13,125 nucleotides of DNA from an uncultured Faecalibacterium sp. (GCA_900772565.1 CAAHET010000006.1:1-13125), one strand, 5' to 3'; positions 5,739 to 13,053 are shown, counted from the stretch's first letter. A program made the numbers and translations. Notes: generated by a model from the sequence alone, not told the origin.

Positions 5739-6491
5739 TTAGTGCCCCTCTGCGGCGGTGGAGACTGCCCCGGCGGTCAGATTTGCCCAAAGGGTCTCGC
5801 TGTTTTCCAGCAGGGAAGCCGATTCCTTCAGCCATGCGCCCCGGATGCCGATATAGTAATCTGCCAGCAGCTGCTGGCTGTCGCCGCTGGCGCTCTGCAC
5901 CGCGTCCGAGGTGTAGCTGCCCAGCTCCATCCCGGTCAGCACCGGGCAATCCGTCCAGCGGTAGACCATGTTCCACCAGTCGCTGTCGGCGTCGGACTTG
6001 GGCAGGTGGCCGTCCAGATACCGCAAAGTGCCGGTGGTCTGCTGGAAGCCTGCGGGGTCGTAGAGGATAAAGATGGAGCTGAGGGAGCTCTGGATATCGG
6101 TGGAAAGCTTGGTGGTGCCCGCCATATCCAGATAGGCGTCCGAGTCCTCACTGTTGAAGGCCATGGTGTACTGGTTCAGCTTCACCACCACCTTGCCGTC
6201 CCCGTTGCAGTCCTCGCCGTAGGCGGCAAGCTGCTGTTGCAGGGCGGTGACGGTGGCTTCGGGCAGGTAGTAGGGGCTTACCACCGCCACGTTGTAATCC
6301 GGGTGGGTGGTCAGGAAATACTGCCCGATAAAGCAGTACGCCACGAACGCACCGGCAATGCCGAAGATGAGCACCCATTTCAGGTTGTAGTCCCACCAGT
6401 TTGCCCAGCGCTCCTTGCGGCTGTACTGCCGCTCCTTGCGGGGCTTGAGGTCCTTGGGGTCGATGTCGCGTTCGTAACGGTAACTTGCCAT
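5739..6491 (-). CDS. Membrane-anchored protein of unknown function, probable extracytoplasmic domain
   Basis: This 250-residue protein has a strongly basic N-terminus (residues 1-38, rich in Lys and Arg), one membrane helix at about 39-60, and a soluble domain of about 190 residues. The charge pattern suggests the N-terminus stays inside and the soluble part faces outward. I cannot assign a named family. The domain includes the pattern GEDCNGDGKV (92-101), which resembles the first half of a dockerin or EF-hand calcium loop but lacks the closing acidic residue. The tail is rich in Ser, Ala and Glu. The gene follows plsC after about 40 bp with an AGGAG site and is followed by the 56-residue gene, so the three probably share one transcript. 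Confidence 0.85.
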   Translation of the reverse strand: MASYRYERDIDPKDLKPRKERQYSRKERWANWWDYNLKWVLIFGIAGAFVAYCFIGQYFLTTHPDYNVAVVSPYYLPEATVTALQQQLAAYGEDCNGDGKVVVKLNQYTMAFNSEDSDAYLDMAGTTKLSTDIQSSLSSIFILYDPAGFQQTTGTLRYLDGHLPKSDADSDWWNMVYRWTDCPVLTGMELGSYTSDAVQSASGDSQQLLADYYIGIRGAWLKESASLLENSETLWANLTAGAVSTAAEGH

Positions 6492-6532
6492 AAAATAATT
6501 CTCCTGTGTGATGAAACGGGCGGGAAAGGCTG

Positions 6533-7261
6533 TTACTTCAGTGCGGCCAGAATGCTCTGGCGCACGGCGTCGGGCAGCTGCTTCTGCTCGGCCTTGCTCA
6601 TGCCGGCGGTCTGGATGGGGGGCATGATCTTGATGCGCACATTGCCCGGGCGGCAGCGGTTGCCGCCCGACTCAAACAGGGCACGGGCACCGGTCACAGC
6701 CACAGGCACCACCGGGGCACCGGTCTTGACCGCAATGCGGAAAGCACCGGCCTTGAACTCGCCTGCGCCGCCCTCTTCGCCCTTGTAGCGGGTGCCCTCG
6801 GGAAAGATGACAAAGCTGCGGCCGCCCTCCACGATGGCGGTGGCGTCGTTCAGTGCCCGCACCGAGGCGCGCACATCGTCACGCTGCACGAACACGCAGC
6901 CCAGAAGCTTCATCCAGCGGTTGAGCAGGAAGATCTTTTCCAGCTCCTCCTTGGCAAGGATGCCGTGGGGCTTTTCCAGCCCGGCCAGCAGCAGGGGGAT
7001 GTCATAGTAGCTGCGGTGGTTCGCCACAAACACGCAGGGGCGGTCTTTGGGGATGTTTTCCAGCCCTTCTACCGACAGGGAAACACCGGTCACCTTTAAG
7101 ATGCCTCGGCTCCAGCGGGGGATATGCTGGTTTACGATCTGCTCCACGGTGGCGGTATCTCCGGCGGCTGCGGCGCGCTCGGCGCGGCGCAGGACGCCGT
7201 AATGCAGGATCATGTATCCGAACAGATAAATAAACATCGCAATGGTGCGAAGAATGCTCAT
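6533..7261 (-). CDS. plsC: 1-acyl-sn-glycerol-3-phosphate acyltransferase (PlsC family)
   Basis: This 242-residue protein is of normal length for bacterial PlsC, which acylates lysophosphatidic acid to phosphatidic acid at the inner face of the membrane during phospholipid synthesis. It has an N-terminal hydrophobic segment (about residues 5-22), the acyltransferase motif NHRSYYD at 81-87 (the H-x4-D catalytic pair His82/Asp87), the FPEGTR motif at 153-158 that binds the substrate phosphate, and GAPVVPVAV at 181-189. All catalytic motifs are intact. The start at 7261 has a strong AGGAGG. It is the first gene of a minus-strand operon with an extended -10 promoter about 35-40 bp upstream. Other acyltransferases of the same superfamily cannot be excluded. 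Confidence 0.9.
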   Translation of the reverse strand: MSILRTIAMFIYLFGYMILHYGVLRRAERAAAAGDTATVEQIVNQHIPRWSRGILKVTGVSLSVEGLENIPKDRPCVFVANHRSYYDIPLLLAGLEKPHGILAKEELEKIFLLNRWMKLLGCVFVQRDDVRASVRALNDATAIVEGGRSFVIFPEGTRYKGEEGGAGEFKAGAFRIAVKTGAPVVPVAVTGARALFESGGNRCRPGNVRIKIMPPIQTAGMSKAEQKQLPDAVRQSILAALK

Positions 7262-7296
7262 AATAGTTTCCTCCTATTGCAAAAAATGCCATTGTC

Positions 7297-7302
7297 ATTG
7301 TA
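7297..7302 (-). promoter_or_regulatory. Extended -10 promoter of the plsC operon
   Basis: The minus strand reads TGC-TACAAT, a five-of-six -10 hexamer with a TGn extension. No convincing -35 box is present at 16-18 bp. The predicted transcript starts about 30 bases before the plsC ATG. Confidence 0.6.
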
Positions 7303-7371
7303 GCACATTTTGCGCAAAAAAGGGAGAGATAAATATTTTTTTACAATTAGCCCCGGTTGTATCTTGCAAAG

Positions 7372-7400
7372 TTGACAAAATACAGGTATATTTATATCTG
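7372..7400 (+). promoter_or_regulatory. Promoter of the DUF624 gene and downstream genes
   Basis: There is a perfect -35 TTGACA at 7372-7377. The -10 is less clear: TATCTG at 7395-7400 (17-bp spacing) or TATATC at 7393-7398 (15-bp spacing). The region is AT-rich within otherwise GC-rich DNA and lies between divergent genes. Confidence 0.65.
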
Positions 7401-7401
7401 T
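7382..7401. promoter_or_regulatory. Imperfect palindrome over the -10 region, possible operator
   Basis: The 20-base stretch acaggtatatttatatctgt matches its own reverse complement at 16 of 20 positions and covers the spacer and -10 of the promoter. The position fits a repressor site, but AT-rich DNA makes chance symmetry common. No regulator gene is nearby. Confidence 0.3.
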
Positions 7402-7436
7402 AAAGTTAGCACAATGGCACTTTCCAGACAAAACGC

Positions 7437-7474
7437 CTGCGGTGCCGGTTAAAAACGTAAGAGAGGTACCGCAG
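7437..7474 (+). promoter_or_regulatory. Hairpin overlapping the ribosome site of the DUF624 gene
   Basis: CTGCGGTGCC (7437-7446) pairs with GGTACCGCAG (7465-7474) over ten pairs with one G-U, around an 18-base loop, ending five bases before the ATG. The end of the GAGAGG ribosome site (7461-7466) falls in the stem, so the fold could limit translation. Confidence 0.4.
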
Positions 7475-7479
7475 TTATT

Positions 7480-8319
7480 ATGGGTCTTTTTCCTTCTGCC
7501 AACGATTTCAAGGCCGGTAAGGGTGTCGAAAAGGACGCCCCCCGCAAGACCGGCATCGGCCGTTTTTTTGAGCTTGTAGGCCGTGATATGAACGGCATGT
7601 TCCTTGCAAACCTGCTGACCTGCATCGGGTTTGCCCCCGCCATCTGTCTGGTATACATCGGCTTTTTGCAGAACAGCCTGCCGGTGATGCTGGGCAGCGC
7701 CGCCGTGGGCGGTCTGCTGGCAGGCCCGGCACTGGCAGGAATGTACGATACCGTCCTGCGCGCACTGCGCGACGAGGCGGGCTACTGGTGGGTGACCTAC
7801 CGCAAGGCCTTCAAGCGCAACTTTAAAGCCAGCCTTGTGCCCGGTGTGCTGTACACCGTGGTGGTCACGCTGCAAATCTTCCTCGTCTACTTCTGCTTCA
7901 ATATGCTGTACCACGGCACCAACGTGGGCATCCCGCTGTGGGTGGCTACGGTGCTCAATCTGGTGCTGTTCCAGATGCTGTTTGCCTATATGTGGCCGCA
8001 GGTGGTGCTGCTGGACCAGCCTTTGAGCCTGACTTTAAAAAACAGCATCAACTGCATGATCGCCTTTCTGCCCCACGCACTGGCTGCCGCCATCGTGCAG
8101 GTGCTGTTCTGGGGTGTGGTGATCCTGTGTATGCCGCTGGGCCTTTTCCTGATGCTGATCTTCGGTTTCTGGTTCGTCACCGAGGTGTCCTGCCAGATCG
8201 TGTACGGCGACATTGACCGGGTGTTCCACATTGAAGAGAATATCCGCAAAATGAAGGACGCCGAGCTGGAAGCTGCCCTGAAAGAGGACTACGCCGACGA
8301 CGACACCCCGGAGGAATAA
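7480..8319 (+). CDS. DUF624 (YesL-like) integral membrane protein
   Basis: This 279-residue polytopic protein has about six membrane helices, near residues 42-62, 69-88, 118-140, 152-176, 193-211 and 212-236. The first third matches the DUF624/YesL layout: a soluble lead with FFELVGRDMNGMFLANLL (29-46), then a glycine-rich helix, LAGMYDTVLRALRDEAGYWW (85-104), and a basic segment KAFKRNFKASL. The C-terminal tail is soluble and acidic. The function of this family is unsettled; YesL in Bacillus lies with pectin and carbohydrate genes, but no such genes are here. The gene has its own promoter with an unusual leader hairpin, a weakly spaced ribosome site, and a following gene 31 bp downstream. 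The family call is fairly firm; the role is unknown. Confidence 0.85.
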   Translation: MGLFPSANDFKAGKGVEKDAPRKTGIGRFFELVGRDMNGMFLANLLTCIGFAPAICLVYIGFLQNSLPVMLGSAAVGGLLAGPALAGMYDTVLRALRDEAGYWWVTYRKAFKRNFKASLVPGVLYTVVVTLQIFLVYFCFNMLYHGTNVGIPLWVATVLNLVLFQMLFAYMWPQVVLLDQPLSLTLKNSINCMIAFLPHALAAAIVQVLFWGVVILCMPLGLFLMLIFGFWFVTEVSCQIVYGDIDRVFHIEENIRKMKDAELEAALKEDYADDDTPEE

Positions 8320-8350
8320 GCGATAATGCTGCGGAAAGGAGCGATGTCCC

Positions 8351-9730
8351 ATGGAACAACGGAATAATCTTGTGCTGCAGGGGACGGAGACCTTTTCCCG
8401 CGGGCAGCTGGACAACGTTGCGCTGGAAAACGGCGCACTGGTGCTGGACAGCGTGGCCGGGCGCAGCCTTTTGTACGGCAGCTACACCACCCCGGAGTTT
8501 GCCATGCCGGCCTTCTGCAATCTGAACGTCAGCTGGAATGCCCATGCACCCCGGGACACCATGGTGGAGGTGCGCTGCCGGGTATACGCGGCAGGAAGCT
8601 GGACAGGCTGGATGAGCTTTGGCAAGTGGGCACCGGATTACCCCCGGTGCAGCGTATCCAGCCACAGCGAAGATGGCATGATCTTTTTGATGGGCGATAC
8701 CGTCACGGTAGCCGCCCCGGGCGGCGGCACCGGCGTGCAATTGCAGGTGAACCTTTCCACCAACAACGATAAAGTCACCCCGGCGGTGCGTCTGCTGGCG
8801 GCGGCGGTGCGTCCCCTTGCGTGGGAAAAGCGCAACGGCCACCCGCTGAACCGGCGGCTCTATCTGCCGGAATACTGCCTTTCCGCCCATGACCCCAGCT
8901 TTGGGCGGGAGATGGACCTGCCGCTGGTCATGGCGGCGCTGATGAACCGCTGGGGGGAGGATATCCTGCCGGAGGAAGTGGCCTATGCCATGGAGGACGG
9001 CAGCACCCGCAGCACCGGCAACACCGCCTTTGCTGCCGCCGCCGCAGGCTGCTGCGGCTACCCCTGCTGGCAGGCGTGGATGGACCTTGCCGACCTGCGG
9101 GAGCAGATCCACGACGGCTGCTCGGTGGCAGTGCAGGTGGAGCGGCGGGTGCGCGGCCAGCGCGACCCGGTGCGGCTGTGGATGGGGCTGCGCGGCTTTG
9201 GCCACGATGACGCCGTGATGGCAGATTTTGTGCTGCTGAACGACCCCACCGCCGATACCGACGGCGCAGTGAACTGCACCATGGCGCTGGTGGATTTTAT
9301 GCGTTACTTTACCGGCAAGGCCATTGCCCTGCGGCCGAAGCAGCGGGAGACTGAGGCCGACCGCCCCCGGCGGCTGCGCTGCGACCTGCGCGCCGGAACC
9401 GAGCCGGGCGTTTACTACTTTGAGCGGCGGGGAGAGCCCGCAGACCTGCCGGAAAACTTTTCCGGCTGGATCGCCTGCGCGCCCCACGACGGCGTGGCGC
9501 ATGCCACCACCGCCCACCGCACCTTTTTGCGCTGTACCCGCACCGAGGACGGCGGGGTACAGTTCCCGCCGGAGCTGCTGGCCGCAGGCGGGCGCTGCAG
9601 TGTGTATGCAGTGGACCAGACCGGCACCATGCGGGTAGCAGAGGCACGGCTGCCGAAGCCGAAACCCGCGCCCGCGAGCACAGAACCCAAAGCCAATGGC
9701 CAGACCGGGGACGCCCCGGCACAGCCGTAA
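8351..9730 (+). CDS. C39-like peptidase-fold protein without catalytic Cys and His
   Basis: This 459-residue protein has no signal peptide, so it is probably cytoplasmic. Residues 1-155 look like the beta-rich, carbohydrate-binding-like domain that precedes C39-like domains in secreted actinobacterial proteins, with GSWTGWMSFGKW (82-93) and a DGM...GDTV stretch. Residues 165-330 follow the Peptidase_C39_2 layout: a LPEYC start, a helix, TGNTAFAAAAAG, a helix, RGF (281-283) and LLNDP (295-299). Where family members have WCSPTS, this protein has REMDLPL (186-192), with no Cys. Where they have GHL before the GF, it has RLW (275-277), with no His. It is therefore a probable pseudopeptidase. A C-terminal domain (345-432) and a Pro/Ala-rich tail follow. 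An AAAGGAG site supports the start. The function is unknown. Confidence 0.8.
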   Translation: MEQRNNLVLQGTETFSRGQLDNVALENGALVLDSVAGRSLLYGSYTTPEFAMPAFCNLNVSWNAHAPRDTMVEVRCRVYAAGSWTGWMSFGKWAPDYPRCSVSSHSEDGMIFLMGDTVTVAAPGGGTGVQLQVNLSTNNDKVTPAVRLLAAAVRPLAWEKRNGHPLNRRLYLPEYCLSAHDPSFGREMDLPLVMAALMNRWGEDILPEEVAYAMEDGSTRSTGNTAFAAAAAGCCGYPCWQAWMDLADLREQIHDGCSVAVQVERRVRGQRDPVRLWMGLRGFGHDDAVMADFVLLNDPTADTDGAVNCTMALVDFMRYFTGKAIALRPKQRETEADRPRRLRCDLRAGTEPGVYYFERRGEPADLPENFSGWIACAPHDGVAHATTAHRTFLRCTRTEDGGVQFPPELLAAGGRCSVYAVDQTGTMRVAEARLPKPKPAPASTEPKANGQTGDAPAQP

Positions 9731-9770
9731 GCTTTTTTCAGGGCGATATATGAAACAGGAGGAACACATT

Positions 9771-10373
9771 ATGGCAAAGACGATCATCACTTTGGGCCGT
9801 GAGTACTGCACCGGTGGACGCTACATCGCAGAGGACGTGGCAAATGCGCTGGGCATCAAGCTTTACGACAAGGAGCTGATCACCATGGCAGCAAAGAACT
9901 CCGGCTTGTCGGAGGAGGCTGTTGCCGCCAGCGAGAAACGGCATACCCACAGCCTGCTGTACAGCCTGTACACCATGGGCAACGAGCTGCCGCTGGGCGA
10001 TCAGGTGTTCATTCTGCAGAGCCGTATCATCAAGCAGCTGGCCGAGGAAGGCCCCTGCGTGATCCTTGGCCGCTGCGGTGACTACGTTCTGCGGGAGCGC
10101 AAGGACGTGCTGCGGGTGTTCGTGTATGCACCCAAGGAGTGGCGTTTGCAGTACGCCAAGACCAACCCCCTGGTAAAGGCCAAGGACGAAAAGGGCATCA
10201 AGGAAGAGGTGGAAAAGACCGACCGCAACCGCTCGGCCTACTACAACTACTACACCCAGAACCGCTGGGGCGATGCCCATAACTACGATTTGGCCATCAA
10301 CGCCGCCCTTGGCCGCGAGACCTGCGTAAAGATGATCCTGGACGCAGCCGCCGCAAAGGAAAAGACGCTGTGA
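9771..10373 (+). CDS. Cytidylate-kinase-like P-loop kinase (AAK6 / Cytidylate_kin2 family)
   Basis: This 200-residue soluble protein resembles the cytidylate kinase-like family found in many Clostridia, distinct from housekeeping Cmk. It shows ITLGREYCTGGRYIAEDVA (6-24), where relatives usually have SRxYGSGGRxIA, then LYDKELI (31-37), VILGRCGDYVL (97-107), a basic middle, DRNRSAYYNYYTQNRW (151-166) and YDLAINA (172-178). The family is presumed to phosphorylate a nucleotide with ATP, but the true substrate of these paralogues is generally not established. I chose the start at 9771 because AGGAGG lies eight bases upstream; the frame is open for 25 more codons, but those overlap the preceding gene. 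It is 40 bp after the C39-like gene and probably in the same operon. Confidence 0.85.
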   Translation: MAKTIITLGREYCTGGRYIAEDVANALGIKLYDKELITMAAKNSGLSEEAVAASEKRHTHSLLYSLYTMGNELPLGDQVFILQSRIIKQLAEEGPCVILGRCGDYVLRERKDVLRVFVYAPKEWRLQYAKTNPLVKAKDEKGIKEEVEKTDRNRSAYYNYYTQNRWGDAHNYDLAINAALGRETCVKMILDAAAAKEKTL

Positions 10374-10403
10374 CCCTCGGCAAGACCTAAGAAACAACGA
10401 CAG

Positions 10404-10439
10404 AACGTGGGCAGGGCGCTTCTGCGCCCTGCCCACGTT
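10404..10439 (+). terminator. Perfect 16-bp hairpin after the kinase gene, terminator-like
   Basis: The arms AACGTGGGCAGGGCGC and GCGCCCTGCCCACGTT form a perfect stem with a TTCT loop, 30 bp after the stop codon. Only three Ts follow directly, and a run of seven Ts comes later at 10457-10463. It is therefore a probable but not classical intrinsic terminator. Confidence 0.55.
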
Positions 10440-10483
10440 TCCGGCAAGGGAAGTTCTTTTTTTGCTTCGCTCCCTTTGCCATA

Positions 10484-10581
10484 CCCCTTCCGTCAAACCC
10501 TGCGGGTTTGCCACCTGCTCCCCACTCTGTCGCTGACGCGACATCTCTCCCCGGCCGGGGAGAGTCTGTCCAAGGGGACGG
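10484..10581 (-). repeat. Two-hairpin repeat R5 (inverted), carrying a second repeat inside it
   Basis: On the minus strand the outer copy starts GCCGTCCCCTTGGACAG and resumes CAGGTGGCAAACCCGCAGGG, ending TTTGACGGAAGGGG. Its hairpin 2 is CAAACCC-gca-GGGTTTG. At 10518-10564 an inner copy lies in the same orientation: CTCTCCCC-ggcc-GGGGAGAG, then TGTCGC-gtca-GCGACA, then GAGTGGGGAG. The insertion point matches that in R4. Confidence 0.8.
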
Positions 10582-10621
10582 CTTTTGTGCTGTCGGAAAG
10601 CTTACCGCTATTGCTGAAGGC

Positions 10622-10669
10622 GCCCCCTTGGGGGAGCTGGCATCGAGCAAAGCGAGATGACTGAAGGGG
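10622..10669 (+). repeat. Two-hairpin intergenic repeat, copy R6
   Basis: It starts GCCCCCTTGGGGGAGCTGG, has a less perfect hairpin 2 (CATCGAGC-aaa-GCGAGATG), and ends TGACTGAAGGGG. It forms an inverted pair with R5 across a spacer (10582-10621) nearly the same as the R3-R4 spacer. The rest of 10440-10716 holds no gene. Confidence 0.8.
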
Positions 10670-10703
10670 TTTTAAACCGCAGCATACCCAATCCCAAGTG
10701 TTC

Positions 10704-10719
10704 AAAAGGAGAAATCGTG
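10704..10719 (+). promoter_or_regulatory. Ribosome binding site that decides the MATE gene start
   Basis: AAAAGGAG is followed after five bases by an in-frame GTG at 10717. The frame's first ATG, at 10657, lies inside repeat R6 and has no ribosome site, so the GTG is the better start. A later ATG at 10768 remains possible. Confidence 0.65.
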
Positions 10720-12102
10720 AAAACAAATCAATCGCAGACCGCACCCGCCGAGGTGCGGGAAAATATCATGGGCACCATGGAGATTAACCCGCTTTTGCTC
10801 AAGCTCAGCATCCCGATGATGATCTCCATGCTGGTGCAGGCGCTGTACAATGTGGTGGACTCGGTGTTCGTGTCCCATGTCAGCGAGAGCGCCCTCACCG
10901 CCGTATCGCTGGCCTTTTCATTGCAGAATGTCATGATCGCCGTGGGCGTGGGCACCGGCGTGGGCGTGAACGCCCTGCTGAGCAAGAGCCTTGGCGAAAA
11001 GAACCAGAGCCGCGCCAATGCCACCGCAGAAAACGGCATCTTCCTTTCCCTGTGCAGCTTTGTGGTGTTTTTTGTCATCGGCCTTACCTGCATGAAGCCC
11101 TACTTCTACGCCCAGACCAGTGACCCCGTGATCGCGCAGCAGGGCATCCGGTATCTGTCGGTGTGCTGCATCTTCAGTCTGGGTATTTTCACCCAGACCA
11201 TGGGCGAAAAGCTGCTGGCTGCCACCGGCCGCACCCATCTGAGCATGATCAGCCAGCTGGTGGGTGCAGTGGTCAACATCATTCTGGATCCCATCTTCAT
11301 CTTTGGCTACTGCGGGCAGGCGCTGTCCGGCACCACCGGCGCAGCGGTGGCAACGGTCATCGGCCAGTTCTGCGGCGCAGGCATGACGTTGTACTTCAAC
11401 ACCCGCAAAAACCCGGACATCCAGATCAGTTTCAAGGGCTTCCGGCCCAGCGCCAAGGCCATCGGCCGCATCTACACGGTGGGTCTGCCCAGCATCGCCA
11501 TGCAGTGCGTGGGCAGTCTGATGACCTTCGGCATGAACCTGATTTTGATGGCCTTCTCGGCTACGGCGGTGGCAGTGTTCGGCGTGTACTTCAAGCTGCA
11601 AAGCTTCGTGTTCATGCCCATTTTCGGCCTGAACAACGGCATGGTGCCCATCATCAGCTACAACTACGGTGCCCGCAGACCGGACCGCGTGAAAAAGACC
11701 ATCAAGCTGGCGGTGTGCTACGCCGAAGGTATCATGCTGGCAGGCTTCTGCATCTTCCAGTTCGCGCCCCGGCTGGTGCTGAGCATCTTTGCCGCCAGTG
11801 ACGCCATGCTTGCCATCGGCATCCCTGCCATGCGCATCATCTGCCTACATTTCCTGCTGGCGGGCGTCAGCATCGTGCTCAGCTCGGTGTTTCAGGCGCT
11901 GGGCAACGGCGTTTTCAGCCTGATCGTTTCGGTCTGCCGTCAGCTGTTCGTGCTGCTGCCGGCAGCGTGGCTGCTGGCACAGACCGGCAGCGTCAACAAT
12001 GTCTGGTGGGCCTTCCTCATTGCGGAAGTCGTCAGCATCCTGATGAGTCTGGCCTTCTATGCCCGTATCAACAAGACCACCATCGCACCCCTGTACCACT
12101 GA
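10717..12102 (+). CDS. MATE family multidrug/cation exporter
   Basis: This 461-residue membrane protein has the length and layout of MATE transporters, which export drugs or metabolites using a Na+ or H+ gradient through 12 helices in two related halves. The N-terminal half opens with the family pattern PLLLKLSIPMMISMLVQALY followed by NVVDSVFVS. The pattern LLAATGRT with NIILDPIFIFG marks the end of the first half, and the second half shows FGLNNGMVPIISYNYGAR with a matching FQALGNG near the C-terminus. There is no frameshift or truncation. A GTG start is chosen on the ribosome site. No regulator adjoins it and no clear promoter is visible between repeat R6 and the start. The substrate cannot be told from sequence. 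Confidence 0.93.
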   Translation: MKTNQSQTAPAEVRENIMGTMEINPLLLKLSIPMMISMLVQALYNVVDSVFVSHVSESALTAVSLAFSLQNVMIAVGVGTGVGVNALLSKSLGEKNQSRANATAENGIFLSLCSFVVFFVIGLTCMKPYFYAQTSDPVIAQQGIRYLSVCCIFSLGIFTQTMGEKLLAATGRTHLSMISQLVGAVVNIILDPIFIFGYCGQALSGTTGAAVATVIGQFCGAGMTLYFNTRKNPDIQISFKGFRPSAKAIGRIYTVGLPSIAMQCVGSLMTFGMNLILMAFSATAVAVFGVYFKLQSFVFMPIFGLNNGMVPIISYNYGARRPDRVKKTIKLAVCYAEGIMLAGFCIFQFAPRLVLSIFAASDAMLAIGIPAMRIICLHFLLAGVSIVLSSVFQALGNGVFSLIVSVCRQLFVLLPAAWLLAQTGSVNNVWWAFLIAEVVSILMSLAFYARINKTTIAPLYH

Positions 12103-12148
12103 CCCGGGTGCGGGCAGCGGCCCTGCAAACGAAAGGAACGTGATCTCT

Positions 12149-12853
12149 ATGGTAAAAAAGCTGAAGTGGAACCTGATCCTCATGAGCCTGCTGTATGTCG
12201 GGCTGGGCATTTTTCTGGTCATGAAGCCCGGCACGGCGCTGAACATCGTCTGCTACGCGCTGGGCGGCGTGGTGCTGGCCTGCGCAGCGGTGCAGCTGAT
12301 CCGCTACTTTGTGGTGGAGCGCGGGGTATTCCAAAGCCAGCTTACCCTGATCTCCGGCCTTGTCTGCCTTGCGCTGGGCGTTTTTCTGCTGCTGCGCAGC
12401 GATATCGTGGTAAGCATCCTGCCCATCGTGTTCGGCCTGTTCGTCATCTTTGATGCCATCGGCCGGGTGCAGAACGCTTTAGACCTGCGCCGCTGCGGCT
12501 ACGACAGCTGGAAAGGCTTTCTGCTGCTGCCGGTGCTCAGCGTGGTGCTGGGCGTCATCTTAATCGCAAACCCCTTCGGCGCTATGGAAACGCTGGTGAT
12601 GGCCATCGGCGTCATCCTGATCGTGGAGGGTGCCATCAACCTGCTCAGCGCCCTATACACCGTGCTGGCAGTGCGCCGCTTTGCCAAGCTGCACCCGGAG
12701 ACCCAGTCCGTGCTGGAATCCATCACCGGCGAGGACCTGAATGGGGACGGCGTGGTTGCCCCGGACGTGACCCGCACTGACGCGGAAGCCACCGCCGTAG
12801 AGTTGGACCATGTGGACGAGAGCGCCACCGTGGAGCAGGAGGAACGGGAGTAA
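12149..12853 (+). CDS. DUF308 / HdeD-like membrane protein
   Basis: This 234-residue protein has six short membrane helices in three similar pairs (about 7-24, 32-54, 64-82, 88-108, 122-140 and 147-170), the pattern of DUF308/HdeD proteins. Recurrent helix motifs are YVGLGIFLVMKP, CLALGVFLLLRSD and VVLGVILIANPFG, and each is followed by a second helix with a small-residue GG/GLF/EG turn. HdeD is linked to acid resistance in E. coli, but Firmicute members are uncharacterised. The C-terminal 55 residues are soluble and very acidic and include GEDLNGDGVV (194-203). I chose the start at 12149 from an AAAGGA site and the basic MVKKLKW N-terminus. It lies 46 bp after the MATE gene and is probably co-transcribed with it. 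Confidence 0.87.
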   Translation: MVKKLKWNLILMSLLYVGLGIFLVMKPGTALNIVCYALGGVVLACAAVQLIRYFVVERGVFQSQLTLISGLVCLALGVFLLLRSDIVVSILPIVFGLFVIFDAIGRVQNALDLRRCGYDSWKGFLLLPVLSVVLGVILIANPFGAMETLVMAIGVILIVEGAINLLSALYTVLAVRRFAKLHPETQSVLESITGEDLNGDGVVAPDVTRTDAEATAVELDHVDESATVEQEERE

Positions 12854-12864
12854 GAAATGAACTC

Positions 12865-12911
12865 GCCCTCTCAGGCGCTCCCGCGCCAGCTCTCCCGGAG
12901 GGAGAGCCAAG
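12865..12911 (-). repeat. Two-hairpin intergenic repeat, copy R7 (inverted)
   Basis: The minus strand reads CTTGGCTCTCCCTCCGGGAG, continues with hairpin 2 GGCGC-ggga-GCGCC, and ends CTGAGAGGGC. It starts 11 bp after the stop of the DUF308 gene. Confidence 0.8.
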
Positions 12912-12940
12912 CCGTAAAGTTCATCACTAAAGTATTAGGT

Positions 12941-13020
12941 GCAATGAGAAAGTTCCCGGCAGTGCTGAAGCCGTCCCCTTGGGGAAGGTGGCTTGACGCG
13001 AAGCGGCAAGACGGAAGGGG
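12941..13020 (+). repeat. Two-hairpin intergenic repeat, copy R8
   Basis: The core at 12970-13020 starts GCCGTCCCCTTGGGGAAGG, has an imperfect hairpin 2 (CTTGACGC-gaa-GCGGCAAG), and ends GACGGAAGGGG. The lead-in GAGAAAGTTCCCGGCAGTGC matches the one before R2 with few changes. Confidence 0.8.
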
Positions 13021-13053
13021 TGACTTCCGGGGCGCAGGCTTTCCGGTTCAAGT

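Noticed and set aside
8177..9811. 544-codon open frame on the minus strand
   Set aside because: It is antisense to the C39-like gene, has an implausible composition rich in His, Gly and Pro, no ribosome site and no recognisable domain. It is a by-product of high GC.
10657..10716. MATE gene start at the ATG at 10657
   Set aside because: This ATG lies in repeat R6 and has no ribosome site. The GTG at 10717 has one and gives a normal N-terminus.
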